DNA of 64,000 nt from an uncultured Candidatus Melainabacteria bacterium (GTDB taxonomy: Bacteria > Cyanobacteriota > Vampirovibrionia > Gastranaerophilales > Gastranaerophilaceae), in the NCBI GenBank assembly GCA_934754515.1, contig CAKVIG010000002.1:209838-273837 (forward strand), given 5' to 3'. Shown piece by piece: positions 33,891 to 43,479 of this stretch. Both the position numbers and the translations under genes were made by a program. The notes beneath the pieces are model-generated. The model searched no databases, was not told the origin of the DNA, and saw only the letters and a program-made list of their open reading frames with translations. The first letter of the stretch is position 1. Every line of letters begins with the position of its first letter.

Positions 33891-36485
33891 TTACTTACTA
33901 AACTCAATCTCATCATCTTTAACGCCGATTTTAATCGTATCACCGTCAATGAATTTTTGAGCCAACAACAATTTTGATAATGGGTTTTCAACCATTTGTC
34001 TTATTACCCTCTTCAATGGTCTGGCACCATAAATAGGGTTAAAGCCGCGTCTTGCAAGCAATTCTTTCGCTTCATCAGTAATTTCAAATGAAATATTTTG
34101 TTGAGCCAATAAATCTCTTAAATGATTCATTTGAATATCAACTATTGCAGACAATTGTTGTAATGACAATGCTTTAAAGAAGATTGTTTCATCAACTCTG
34201 TTCAAGAATTCAGGTTTGAAACGTTCTCTCATCACAGCCATAACTTTTTCTTTTGTTTCGTCAAAGTTTGCTTTACCTGCATTGTTGATAGAATCTTCCA
34301 AAATGATTTCACTACCGATATTACTTGTCATAATGATTACAGTGTTTTTAAAGTCGACCGTTCTTCCTTTAGAATCCGTCAAACGACCATCATCAAAGAT
34401 TTGTAACATCAAATTGAATACATCAGGATGTGCCTTTTCGATTTCATCGAACAATACTACTGAATAAGGTTTACGTCTAACAGCTTCGGTTAATTGTCCG
34501 CCTTCTTCGTAACCAACGTATCCAGGAGGTGCACCAACTAATCTTGCAACGTTATGTTTTTCCATATATTCAGACATATCAATTCTGATAATCGCATCTT
34601 CATCATTAAACAAGAATTCTGCAAGAGTTTTAGCAAGTTCTGTTTTACCAACACCAGTCGGACCTAAGAATATAAACGTACCGATTGGACGTTTAGGGTC
34701 TTTCAAACCTGAACGAGCACGTCTTATTGCATCAGAAACAGTATTAACAGCTTCCTCTTGGCCGATTAAACGTTTATGCAAAACATCTTCCATTCTTAAA
34801 AGTTTTTGCATTTCAGATTCCATAAGTCTGTTTACCGGAACACCAGTCCATTTACTTACGATTTCTGCGATATCATCACCATCAATTTCTTCTTTAAGAA
34901 GTTTATTTTCATTTTTTTCTTTACCTTGAATTGATTGAAGTTTCTTTTCCAATTCCATCAACTTGCCATACTTAAGTTCTGCGGCTGTTTGTAAATCTGT
35001 GTTACGTTCAGCTTCTGCAATCTTCGTTTTAACTTTGTCGATTTCATCTTTAATTCCTGCTTCACCTTGAATTGAATTTTTTTCGATTTCCCATTGAGCT
35101 TTTAATTTAGAAATTTTACCATCCAAATCATCAATTTCAGAAGTCAATTTATCAATCTTGGCAATACATTCAGGAGAAGTTTCTTTCTTCAAAGCTTCTC
35201 TTTCGATTTCAAGTTGAATTTTTTGACGCATCATAACATCAATTTCTTCAGGCATTGAATCAATTTCAATACGAAGAGCTGATGCCGCTTCATCAATTAA
35301 ATCAATTGCTTTATCAGGCAAAAATCTGTCTGTAATATACCTGTCAGAAAGTTGAGCCGCTGCAATCAACGCACTATCAAGAATTCTAACTCCATGATGA
35401 ACTTCGTATTTTTCCTTTAAACCTCTCAAGATAGAAATTGTATCTTCAACTGACGGTTCATCAACCATAACAGGTTGGAAACGACGTTCAAGAGCAGGGT
35501 CTTTTTCGATATACTTACGATATTCATTAATTGTTGTAGCACCGATTGTTCTTAATTCACCTCTTGCAAGCATTGGTTTTAACAAATTACCTGCATCCAT
35601 AGAACCTTCTGTTGCGCCTGCGCCTACTACCGTATGCAATTCATCAATAAACATAACTATTTCACCGTTTGATTCTTGAACTTCCTTTAATACGGCTTTC
35701 AAACGTTCTTCAAATTCACCTCTGAATTTTGCACCCGCAACCAATGCACCTAAGTCTAAAGAAATTAGTTTAACATCTTTCAAGCTTTCAGGAACATCGC
35801 CTCTGATTATTCTTTGTGCCAAACCTTCAACAATTGCTGTTTTACCAACTCCGGGTTCACCGATTAAAACAGGGTTGTTTTTTGTTCTTCTGTTCAAGAC
35901 TTGAATAATTCTTCTAACCTCTTCATCACGTCCGATTACAGGGTCCAGTTTGCCTTTTCTAGCACGTTCCGTAAGGTCAGTTGAATATTTTTCAAGAGCC
36001 TTCATATTTTCTTCTGCATTTTTATTATCCACTTTTTTATTACCTCTTATTTTTTTCATTGCGTTCAAAATTGAATTTGTATCAACACCATTGCGTTTCA
36101 ACAAGTCTTTTATAAAAGAGTTTTCCAATTTTGTCATCGCGATTAATATACATTCAATTCCGATAAAATCATCTTTCAAGCTTTCGGCTTCTTGAGTTGC
36201 GATTTCCAATAAAGCATTTGTATCACGAGATAAAAATACTTGTTGAGATGCACTCACACCCGAAATTGTCGGATATTCTTTAATTTTAGCTACGATTGCA
36301 TTAATAAAGTTTTGGTTTAAAAGTTTAAGTTCTTGAAGATAATCCTTCGCAATTCCTTTATCTTCAATCATCGCCATAATTATGTGTTCGGGTTGAACTT
36401 CCGAATTCTTATAGAAATCTTTTTTTGCATTAGCTGCAAAAATTATTTCTTGAGAATAGTTTGTAAATTTTTCAAAATCAATCAT
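33891..36485 (-). CDS. clpB: ATP-dependent disaggregase ClpB
   Basis: 864 residues, full length. Domains: Clp-N (1-145); first AAA+ with GEPGVGKT near residue 205 and Walker B MFIDELHT; a coiled-coil middle domain (about 400-530), which identifies ClpB rather than ClpA/C; second AAA+ with GPTGVGKTE near 605 and DEIEKAH; C-terminal D2 small domain. ClpB rescues aggregated proteins with DnaK. The gene stands alone, flanked by inverted copies of a repeat element. No CIRCE or HrcA site was noticed upstream. Confidence 0.97.
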   Translation of the reverse strand: MIDFEKFTNYSQEIIFAANAKKDFYKNSEVQPEHIIMAMIEDKGIAKDYLQELKLLNQNFINAIVAKIKEYPTISGVSASQQVFLSRDTNALLEIATQEAESLKDDFIGIECILIAMTKLENSFIKDLLKRNGVDTNSILNAMKKIRGNKKVDNKNAEENMKALEKYSTDLTERARKGKLDPVIGRDEEVRRIIQVLNRRTKNNPVLIGEPGVGKTAIVEGLAQRIIRGDVPESLKDVKLISLDLGALVAGAKFRGEFEERLKAVLKEVQESNGEIVMFIDELHTVVGAGATEGSMDAGNLLKPMLARGELRTIGATTINEYRKYIEKDPALERRFQPVMVDEPSVEDTISILRGLKEKYEVHHGVRILDSALIAAAQLSDRYITDRFLPDKAIDLIDEAASALRIEIDSMPEEIDVMMRQKIQLEIEREALKKETSPECIAKIDKLTSEIDDLDGKISKLKAQWEIEKNSIQGEAGIKDEIDKVKTKIAEAERNTDLQTAAELKYGKLMELEKKLQSIQGKEKNENKLLKEEIDGDDIAEIVSKWTGVPVNRLMESEMQKLLRMEDVLHKRLIGQEEAVNTVSDAIRRARSGLKDPKRPIGTFIFLGPTGVGKTELAKTLAEFLFNDEDAIIRIDMSEYMEKHNVARLVGAPPGYVGYEEGGQLTEAVRRKPYSVVLFDEIEKAHPDVFNLMLQIFDDGRLTDSKGRTVDFKNTVIIMTSNIGSEIILEDSINNAGKANFDETKEKVMAVMRERFKPEFLNRVDETIFFKALSLQQLSAIVDIQMNHLRDLLAQQNISFEITDEAKELLARRGFNPIYGARPLKRVIRQMVENPLSKLLLAQKFIDGDTIKIGVKDDEIEFSK

Positions 36486-37126
36486 AATATATTACTCCGT
36501 ATAATTATATTTTAATTCTTTTTTGAAAAAATCAAGGTTTTTTAATCTTTAATTAATTATTTGAAAATCCCAGCTCGTGATATACCGCTAAACCTCCATT
36601 GTCAGGGAGGTCGCAGTTGTGCGAACGAAAGTGAGCTACAAATGTGGGTGGGTGTTGATTCTTTTGTTAATAACACCCTCTCCCGCCTTCGGCACCCTGT
36701 CTTGGATTATTCGGGCGAGCATAACATTCCAATAACAACAAATCCTAACGGATTTTTATTGTTATTTCCATGTTATTTGCTCTTACGGGCTTGCTCGCTT
36801 ACGCTCGACATCGCCCTACCGAAAATCCGCTCCTCCGAGGGAGGGAGTAACATGCACTAATTGAACGACTTTTGGGTCATTCCCTCTCCTTGGGAGAGGG
36901 TTAGGGTGAGGGGTTGTCGTTTGTAGAACCTTGCTGTTAATAAGACCCTCTCCCGTCCTCCGGACACCCTCCCCCGAGGGAGGGAACTAAAGTCGTTCAA
37001 TTAGCGTATGTCACACCCTACATTGAGAGAAGGCGTTATTAACTATAAAAAATAATAAAAAAGATATTTAACGTACAAACTTTTTATGCTAAACTTTGTT
37101 TATAAAAAGAAATAAGAGGGAATATT
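36486..37126. repeat. 641-base repeat-filled gap before serS
   Basis: No gene. Contains the CTCCATTGTCAGGGAGGTCGC...GTGGGTGGGTG element (36590-36655), the second copy of the 187-bp element (36666-36851), a TTCCCTCTCCTTGGGAGAGGG repeat (about 36880-36925, close to 16975-17010), and a further CCCTCTCCCGTCC...GGGAGGG / GTTCAATTAGCG / GGCGTTATTAAC element (36935-37040). A serS promoter and GAGGG ribosome site follow. Confidence 0.75.
36666..36851. repeat. Inverted copy of the clpB-flanking element
   Basis: Reverse complement of 33662-33848 with few differences, from GTTAATAACACCCTCTCC to GGGAGGGAGTAAC. The two copies, about 2.8 kb apart, flank clpB exactly. Confidence 0.9.
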
Positions 37127-38389
37127 ATGTTAGACATCAAATTGATTAGAGAAAATCCTGAAAAGATTAATGAACTTTTAAAAAGAAGAAATCCTGAATT
37201 ATCAATTGATAAAATTATTGAGATTGATGCTGAAAGAAGAAAAATCCAAGCACAAGCAGATGAGCTTAGAGCAAAAAGAAAAACTGAATCTCAAAAAATC
37301 GGCATGATGAAAAAGAATGGCGAAAACACTGACGCTATTCAAGAAGAAGTTCGCGCATTAGGCGACGAAGTTAAAGCTTTAGAAGAAAAGCAAGTTGAAT
37401 TAGACAACGCTCAAAGAGATATGCTTTTAAGAACTCCAAACACACCTGATGAGTCAACTCCGATTGGTAAATCAGAGGATGACAATATCCCTGTTAAATA
37501 TTGGGGCGAACCTACAAAATTCAATTTTGAAGCAAAAGCTCACTGGGATATTTGCGAAGAAAAAAATCTTGTTGATTTTGAACGCGGTGTAAAAATTTCT
37601 CAATCAAGATTTACTCTTTATAGAGGTAAAGGCGCAAGACTAGAACGTGCAATTATTCAATTCTTCTTGGATTTACACACGGAAGAACACGGTTACGAAG
37701 AAATCTTGCCTCCATTTATGGCAAACGCTGCAACAATGACAGGCACAGGTCAATTACCTAAATTTGCAGAAGATATGTACAAATGCGTTGATGAAGATTT
37801 GTACTTGATTCCGACAGCAGAAGTTCCTGTTACAAACATTTATTCAGGCGAAATTCTAAGTGAAGATGATTTGCCTAAATATATGACAGCGTACACTCCT
37901 TGCTTCAGACGTGAAGCAGGTTCTGCGGGTAAAGATACTAGAGGTTTAATCAGAGTTCACCAATTCAACAAAGTAGAAATGGTTAAATTAACAACTCCTG
38001 AATCAAGCCCTGCGGAACATGAAAAATTAACTCGTGATGCAGAAATTTGTTTAGAAAAATTAGGCTTGCCATATAGAAGAGTAGCTTTATGCTCCGCTGA
38101 TATCGGTTTCAGCGCAAACAAATGTTTTGACTTAGAAGTTTGGTTGCCTTCTTACAACGCTTATAAAGAAATTTCAAGCTGTTCAAACTACGGTGATTTC
38201 CAAGCAAGAAGAAGCAATACAAGATATAGAACCAAAGACGGTCAAATCAGATTTGTACACACAATTAACGGTTCAGGCTTAGCAGTTGGCAGAACTTTTG
38301 CAGCGATTGTAGAAAACTTCCAACAAGAAGACGGAACAATCATTATTCCTGAAGTTTTAAGAAAATACACAGGATTTGATAGAATTTAG
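37127..38389 (+). CDS. serS: Seryl-tRNA synthetase
   Basis: 420 residues, class II synthetase. N-terminal long coiled-coil arm for tRNA-Ser (about 30-105, with EIDAERRKIQAQADELRAKR); motif 2 FRREAGSAGKDTRGLIRVHQF region; motif 3 NGSGLAVGRTFAAIVENFQ. Complete and typical. A strong terminator follows. Confidence 0.97.
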   Translation: MLDIKLIRENPEKINELLKRRNPELSIDKIIEIDAERRKIQAQADELRAKRKTESQKIGMMKKNGENTDAIQEEVRALGDEVKALEEKQVELDNAQRDMLLRTPNTPDESTPIGKSEDDNIPVKYWGEPTKFNFEAKAHWDICEEKNLVDFERGVKISQSRFTLYRGKGARLERAIIQFFLDLHTEEHGYEEILPPFMANAATMTGTGQLPKFAEDMYKCVDEDLYLIPTAEVPVTNIYSGEILSEDDLPKYMTAYTPCFRREAGSAGKDTRGLIRVHQFNKVEMVKLTTPESSPAEHEKLTRDAEICLEKLGLPYRRVALCSADIGFSANKCFDLEVWLPSYNAYKEISSCSNYGDFQARRSNTRYRTKDGQIRFVHTINGSGLAVGRTFAAIVENFQQEDGTIIIPEVLRKYTGFDRI

Positions 38390-38400
38390 TTAAAACATTT

Positions 38401-38448
38401 AATGCAGACGCGGAGGATGATTTATCATTCTCCGCGTCTGCATTTTTT
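38401..38448 (+). terminator. Terminator after serS
   Basis: AATGCAGACGCGGA pairs with TCCGCGTCTGCATT, then TTTTAT: a 14-bp stem 12 bases after the serS stop. Confidence 0.92.
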
Positions 38449-38460
38449 ATAATCTATTTT

Positions 38461-38952
38461 TTACGAATTATGCAAAACAACATTTCCGTCTTGCAAAGAC
38501 GCTTTTACATCAACAACTCTTTGATTTGTACTGCCGACCCAGTGTTTACGATTATCTAAAAGTTCTTTAACAAACTTACCTTCACAAACCACATCAATGT
38601 CTGCAATCTCAGGAATATCCTTAATTTCTTCCCACAAGAAACCTGTATATAGCCAAATACTTTTTTCAGGTAATTCTTTTCTTATCTTTTTAATTAATCT
38701 GAAAACTTCATCTCTATTAAACGGATGCAAAGGATCACCACCAGAGAATGTGATACCTGCAACATGCGGACGGTTTAGTGCTTCAAAAAGTTCCTTCTCT
38801 GCGGCTTCATCAAACGGAATACCGCCACCAACATCCCAAGTAATAGGATTTTGGCATCCTTGACAGTGATGAGTACATCCTGCAACCCATAATACAACTC
38901 TTAAGCCATCGCCATTTAGCATGTCATCTTTTGTGATATTGTGATAATTCAT
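38461..38952 (-). CDS. nrdG: Anaerobic ribonucleotide reductase activating protein
   Basis: 163 residues, radical SAM enzyme. The cluster motif is CTHHCQGCQN (CxxxCxxC), then TFSGGDPLHP for SAM binding. NrdG generates the glycyl radical on NrdD so the cell can make dNTPs without oxygen. nrdD is not in the window. It converges with serS. Confidence 0.94.
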   Translation of the reverse strand: MNYHNITKDDMLNGDGLRVVLWVAGCTHHCQGCQNPITWDVGGGIPFDEAAEKELFEALNRPHVAGITFSGGDPLHPFNRDEVFRLIKKIRKELPEKSIWLYTGFLWEEIKDIPEIADIDVVCEGKFVKELLDNRKHWVGSTNQRVVDVKASLQDGNVVLHNS

Positions 38953-39028
38953 TTCTAATAAAATCTCCTACTTAGTCTATGTTATCACAAGATTTTGGCA
39001 TGTGCTAATTATTACAAGATATGAAGTA

Positions 39029-39349
39029 TTAATTAAAAATTGCGGTAATAATTTTATAAGCAAGCTCAACTTCTTCTGGCTTAAGTTCGTCAATCATACC
39101 TTTCATTATAACCTTCTTTTCAACATCATTTACTTTTAGATGTTCAAGGTCAAACAATTCAGGTAAACTAATTTGCAAACACCTTGCCAATTCACCTAAG
39201 CTTTTAGATGGAAAAGTAATCCCACATTCTATTTTGCTTAAGTTACGTTGGTCGATTCCAACTTTTTCAGCTAATTGTTGTTGTGTATAACCGCGCTTTT
39301 CACGCAGTTCCTTGATTCTCTTTCCTAATAGTTCTTTAATTCTGTTCAT
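39029..39349 (-). CDS. XRE-family HTH regulator (copy 3 of 3)
   Basis: 106 residues with the same plan as the two others (KELLGKRIKELREKRGYTQQ, DQRNLSKIECGITFPSKSL), and a C-terminal helical tail. Unlike copies 1 and 2, the gene across the intergenic region is fliL, not an EF-hand gene. The space upstream has several GTAATATTAC-like words (about 39410-39455: ATATTACATAGTAAT, AGTATTACAT) that could be operators. Confidence 0.88.
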   Translation of the reverse strand: MNRIKELLGKRIKELREKRGYTQQQLAEKVGIDQRNLSKIECGITFPSKSLGELARCLQISLPELFDLEHLKVNDVEKKVIMKGMIDELKPEEVELAYKIITAIFN

Positions 39350-39461
39350 ACCATCAGAATAAAACCTATCTTCAAAAATTGTAACGACACTGCTAGAGTA
39401 ATATCGTTGACAATAAGAATATTACATAGTAATCTGATTATAATAGTATTACATATCTTAC

Positions 39462-39489
39462 TTGTTTTTCAACGTAATATATGTATAAT
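39462..39489 (+). promoter_or_regulatory. Sigma-70-like promoter
   Basis: TTGTTT (39462-39467), 16-base spacer, TATAAT (39484-39489). It is downstream of the GTAATATTAC words and 40 bases before the hairpin at 39528, so it would make a short transcript if that hairpin terminates. Confidence 0.6.
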
Positions 39490-39527
39490 TTTATTAATTC
39501 ATAACAGAAGTTGGAAATGAAAAAGAT

Positions 39528-39553
39528 ACTAAGCGTTAAGCTTAGTTTTTTTT
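39528..39553 (+). terminator. Hairpin with T-run ahead of fliL
   Basis: ACTAAGC, GTTAA, GCTTAGT followed by TTTTTTT. It lies inside a 33-codon frame starting at the ATG 39518 (MKKILSVKLSFFYT). With the promoter at 39462 it defines a transcript of about 60 bases: a leader or small RNA. Confidence 0.65.
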
Positions 39554-39726
39554 ATACAAACCCCATGCCCGCTTATATTAGACACTGTTTTTGGCAAAAA
39601 TTAATAATCCTGCTATAATTATAAAGAAAACTACTTAGATTTAACAAAATAATCCACCAAATAATGGTGGTAAATGTTGTTTCAATGTTGTTATAATAAC
39701 TCTATATAGTATAAGTGGAGAATAGT

Positions 39727-40323
39727 ATGGCTGATAACGAAAGAGCTGAAGGCGGACAACAAAAAGAATTAACTAAATTTTTAATAATGACTCTTGCTTC
39801 AATTGTAATTATGTTTATTGTATTTGCGGGTGTTAATTATGTTATTATGGAGAATTTAATTAGCCAAAAAATCAGTGCACTTCCGACCTCTCAAGAAGAA
39901 CTTGCAGATGACAGCGGAGATGAAGACGAAGTTCAAAAGGGTATTATTGTTGATTTGGGCGACTTCATCTTAAACCTTTGTGATGAAAGCCAAAAGAAAT
40001 ATTTGAAAGTTAATGTAGCTTTAGAAGTTACAAAGAAAGATACAGATTTTCCTGAACAAACAGAGGAAAAAGGACACGGCGGTCACGGTGAAGCAGCAGC
40101 TCCTGTCGACCCAATGGAAGCTATTCAAAAGGAAATGAACCAATTTAAACCTGCAATTAGAGATGCCGTAATTACAAATCTTTCAAGCAAAACATCTTCT
40201 GAACTTGCAACTGCGGCAGGAAAAGAGCTTGCAAAAGAACAAATTACAAACGACATCAACTCTATTTTAGGTGGTGAAAGAGAAGTTATCAGAGTAAGCT
40301 TCGGACAATTTATTATTCAGTAG
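39727..40323 (+). CDS. fliL: Flagellar basal body-associated protein FliL
   Basis: 198 residues. One TM segment near the N-terminus (LIMTLASIVIMFIVFAGVNYVIM), an acidic linker, and a periplasmic domain with VDLGDFILNL...KYLKVNVALEV and the C-terminal VIRVSFGQFIIQ. FliL is next to the stator and motor. I start at ATG 39727 because GGAG lies upstream; the GTG at 39715 would absorb that site. First of the fliL-fliM-fliN unit. Confidence 0.9.
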   Translation: MADNERAEGGQQKELTKFLIMTLASIVIMFIVFAGVNYVIMENLISQKISALPTSQEELADDSGDEDEVQKGIIVDLGDFILNLCDESQKKYLKVNVALEVTKKDTDFPEQTEEKGHGGHGEAAAPVDPMEAIQKEMNQFKPAIRDAVITNLSSKTSSELATAAGKELAKEQITNDINSILGGEREVIRVSFGQFIIQ

Positions 40324-40329
40324 GACAAA

Positions 40330-41310
40330 ATGACAGAAGGTAACAAAAACGACTTAATAGATAAGCACGAGTTTGAAGATGATTTTTCAGACGCAGAACA
40401 CAAAAGCTACAAGCTTTATAACTTCCGCAGACCTGATAAATTTTCTAAAGACAACTTGAGAGCCTTAAGAGATATTCATAGAGAATTCTCTAAGGCAATT
40501 TCTCTTGTTTTAAGCGGTTATTTACGCATGAGAGTTGAAATTGAAATCGTTTCTGTTGACCAATTAACTTATGAAGAATTTGTTCGTTCTATGCCATCTC
40601 CTATAAGCGTTGGTGTATTTGAGTTTGAACCGTTATCAGGTCAAATTTTACTCGGTATTAGTTTTGAAGTTATTTCTTGTATTGTAAACCGCATGCTTGG
40701 CGGTGTCGGTTCAATTGACACGCAAACTCGCGAGCTTACAGACATTGAAAAAGCTTTAGCGAAAAAAGTTATTAATATCATCATTAAATCACTTGAAGAT
40801 TCTTGGAACGCAATTATTCCTGTTTCAGGAAAATTTATCAGCCTTGACGATAACTATCAATCAATTCAAGTTGCAACCGCAGGAGAAATTGTTGCTCTTT
40901 TGACATTTGAAGTTCAAGTTCAAGGCAAACACTTTGGCTTATTCAGCCTATGTTTCCCATATCCTGTATTAGAAACAGTTTTGGGTCACTTGAGTACTCA
41001 ACACATTTTCCAAACGAAAGGTTTAGTTGCATCTAACGATGAAAGATTGAAGATGATTTCTAAAATCAATACTTCAAATGTTGATTTAAGAGTTCAATTT
41101 GGACAATGCAGTATAACATTAGATGACTTTTTGCAACTTTCAGAAGGCGATATAATCAAGCTTGATAACAAGGTTCAGGATGATTTGATTGTCAAAGTAA
41201 ACGGTGAAAAGAAATTTTTTGCACGTCCCGGTACAATGAAAGACAAGATTTGTGTTAAAATAACAGATGTCTATGATGAAATGCACGAATTATTAAGAAA
41301 TTATTTTTAG
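40330..41310 (+). CDS. fliM: Flagellar motor switch protein FliM
   Basis: 326 residues. Order: N-terminal segment (a CheY-binding peptide is not obvious), a middle CheC-like domain with GVFEFEPLSGQILLGISFEV, LGG in NRMLGGVGS, and LTDIEKALAKKV, and a C-terminal SpoA domain (ITLDDFLQLSEGDIIKLDNK). It forms the C-ring that reverses rotation. 7 bases after fliL. Confidence 0.93.
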   Translation: MTEGNKNDLIDKHEFEDDFSDAEHKSYKLYNFRRPDKFSKDNLRALRDIHREFSKAISLVLSGYLRMRVEIEIVSVDQLTYEEFVRSMPSPISVGVFEFEPLSGQILLGISFEVISCIVNRMLGGVGSIDTQTRELTDIEKALAKKVINIIIKSLEDSWNAIIPVSGKFISLDDNYQSIQVATAGEIVALLTFEVQVQGKHFGLFSLCFPYPVLETVLGHLSTQHIFQTKGLVASNDERLKMISKINTSNVDLRVQFGQCSITLDDFLQLSEGDIIKLDNKVQDDLIVKVNGEKKFFARPGTMKDKICVKITDVYDEMHELLRNYF

Positions 41311-41323
41311 AGAGGTTTTGTAA

Positions 41324-41782
41324 ATGCTAGATGACGATAAAGATGTTAATAACGAAGAAATGCAAGATTTGACATCATCAATTCCCGAAGGAAACACTGA
41401 AGATAATGAAACAACCGAAAATACGGAAGATAAAACCGTAACGGTTCAGCCTGTACAATTTGCGTCATTTGAAGACTTGGATCAAGTTCAAGGCCCTGTT
41501 AACCAAAACCTTAATATACTTTTGGATGTTAAATTGCAGTTAACTGTTGAGCTTGGTAAAACCGAATTACCAATCAAAAAAGTTTTGGAATTAACAAAAG
41601 GTTCTATTGTAACTCTTAATAAAGCAGCCGGTGAGCCTGTTGAATTATACGCAAACGGCAAATTAATTGCTTATGGCGAAGTTGTAGTTATTGAAGATAA
41701 TTTCGGATTAAGAATTACACACATCACAGACCCTGCAAGAAGATTGAACTCGTTAAGCAATCTCAGCAAAGAAGAAGGTTAA
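41324..41782 (+). CDS. fliN: Flagellar motor switch protein FliN
   Basis: 152 residues. The C-terminal 80 are a SpoA domain: LDVKLQLTVELGKTELPIKKVLEL, GSIVTLNKAAGEPVELYANGKLIAYGEVVVIEDNFGLRIT. The first 60 are acidic, disordered and E/T-rich. It forms the base of the C-ring with FliM. Third gene of the unit; terminator follows. Confidence 0.94.
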   Translation: MLDDDKDVNNEEMQDLTSSIPEGNTEDNETTENTEDKTVTVQPVQFASFEDLDQVQGPVNQNLNILLDVKLQLTVELGKTELPIKKVLELTKGSIVTLNKAAGEPVELYANGKLIAYGEVVVIEDNFGLRITHITDPARRLNSLSNLSKEEG

Positions 41783-41784
41783 TT

Positions 41785-41817
41785 TATAGTTGGGTAAAAT
41801 ACCCAACTATATTTTTT
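41785..41817 (+). terminator. Terminator after fliN
   Basis: TATAGTTGGGTA, AAA, TACCCAACTATA, then TTTTTT. Same sequence style as the GTTGGGC hairpins, here with a full T-run. Confidence 0.85.
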
Positions 41818-41900
41818 AAAATATTTCAACCAACTATTTTTTCCAAAATTTATTTTATGTATAATTGAGCTATATGTATAGATAACAAGAGAGGTCAATT

Positions 41901-43352
41901 ATGGATAAACAGAAGATTAAACAAGCTCGCACAAAAATCGTTGCAACTCTAGGGCCTGCAACTTCCAGCTATGAAATGATTTTAGAGCTTGTAAAAGCCG
42001 GTGCTACAATGTTTAGATTAAACACATCTCACGGTAGCGAAGAAGGACATGCTCAAAATATTAAATATATAAGAGAAGTTTCTAAGAAAACAGGCAAGTT
42101 TATTCCTGTTTTAGTTGACCTTCAAGGACCTAAAATCAGAGTCGGCAATATTCCTGCTCCTAGAGAAATCAAAATCGGTGAAGAAATTATTTTAGAAGCA
42201 TCAAATGACGTTACCAATCAAGAAATAATTCCCGTTGACTATGAAGGCATTGCAGGCGATGTTAAAGTAGGTGAAAAAATACTTCTTGACGATGGCAAAA
42301 TAGGACTTGAAGTTTTAAAAATTGACAGCAAAAAAGTTCACGCAAAAGTTTTATACGGCGAAACAATTCGTCCGAGAAAAGGTATTAATATTCCAGGTGC
42401 AACTGCGAGTTTGAGCGCAGTAACAGATAGGGATGTAGAATTTATCAGATTTGCAGTAGAATACGATGCAGACTATATAGCACTATCTTTTGTAAGAGAA
42501 GCAAAAGATATTGAGCTTGCAAAAAGACACATAAAGAATTTTGGCGGTGACATTCCTGTAATCGCAAAAATTGAAAAACCTCAAGCTGTCGAAAATTTAG
42601 AGGAAATTCTTAAAGTTACTGACGGTATTATGGTAGCTAGAGGAGATTTGGGAATTGAAATGTCTCCGGAAGACGTTCCAATGACTCAAAAATACATCGT
42701 TGAAGAAACAATCAAAGAACGTAAAGTTTGTATTGTTGCAACTCAAATGCTTGAATCAATGATAGAAGAACCTATTCCGACAAGAGCAGAAGCGAGTGAT
42801 GTCGCAAATGCAATTCTTGATGGAACGGATGCCATTATGCTTTCAGGTGAAACTGCAATGGGTAAATATCCGATAGAAGCCGTAAAAATGATGCGTAAGA
42901 TTGCAACAAATGTGGAAAACAACAATTTTATGTTCTCTAATTTAGATTTAGAAATGAGCGAACATTATGAATTATCTCCACAAGCAATTTCTAATGCAGC
43001 GGTTAAAATGGCAGAAGATTTAAACGCAAAAGCAATTATGGCGTTTACTCACAGTGGCTATACTCCAAAATTGCTTTCAAAACTAAAACCTTCTGTACCA
43101 ATTTTAGCAATTTCTGACATGGAATCTACTTGCAGAAGATTAAACCTTTATTGGGATATTTTTGCAGACCTTAAGGATTGGGATACAGTTCTTGACGCAG
43201 ATTTATTAGAAAAAATTGATGATTATATTTTAACCAAAACAGATTTTAAAAAAGGCGAAAGAATAATCATTATCGGTTCTATTCCAAAACTTATCACAGG
43301 TAGAACTAATTTTATCCGAGTTCATAGAATTGGTGCGCCATTAGAAAGATAA
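41901..43352 (+). CDS. pyk: Pyruvate kinase
   Basis: 483 residues. It converts phosphoenolpyruvate and ADP to pyruvate and ATP. Motifs: TKIVATLGPAT, NTSHG, IAKIEKPQAVENLEEIL (catalytic lysine), MVARGDLGIE, ATQMLESM, and DGTDAIMLSGETA. A normal-length C-terminal effector domain is present and there is no PEP-mobile extra domain. AGAGG ribosome site. Confidence 0.97.
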   Translation: MDKQKIKQARTKIVATLGPATSSYEMILELVKAGATMFRLNTSHGSEEGHAQNIKYIREVSKKTGKFIPVLVDLQGPKIRVGNIPAPREIKIGEEIILEASNDVTNQEIIPVDYEGIAGDVKVGEKILLDDGKIGLEVLKIDSKKVHAKVLYGETIRPRKGINIPGATASLSAVTDRDVEFIRFAVEYDADYIALSFVREAKDIELAKRHIKNFGGDIPVIAKIEKPQAVENLEEILKVTDGIMVARGDLGIEMSPEDVPMTQKYIVEETIKERKVCIVATQMLESMIEEPIPTRAEASDVANAILDGTDAIMLSGETAMGKYPIEAVKMMRKIATNVENNNFMFSNLDLEMSEHYELSPQAISNAAVKMAEDLNAKAIMAFTHSGYTPKLLSKLKPSVPILAISDMESTCRRLNLYWDIFADLKDWDTVLDADLLEKIDDYILTKTDFKKGERIIIIGSIPKLITGRTNFIRVHRIGAPLER

Positions 43353-43479
43353 GTTTTACGAAAAGTTACAGTTTTTATTTGTTACTATTAAATTTTCTCG
43401 TAATAAATTTTTTCTTATGATACACTCAAAGTATATGAATACCGACAATATTTTGTAAAGCAAGAAAAGGATTTAATTT

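Noticed and set aside
33792..33977. 61-codon frame on the plus strand
   Set aside because: Reads through the inverted element and antisense to the clpB end.
36561..36860. 99-codon frame on the plus strand
   Set aside because: Made of repeat sequence; identical text in other frames elsewhere.
36980..37126. T-box leader before serS
   Set aside because: No T-box sequence or specifier stem seen; the region is repeat DNA.
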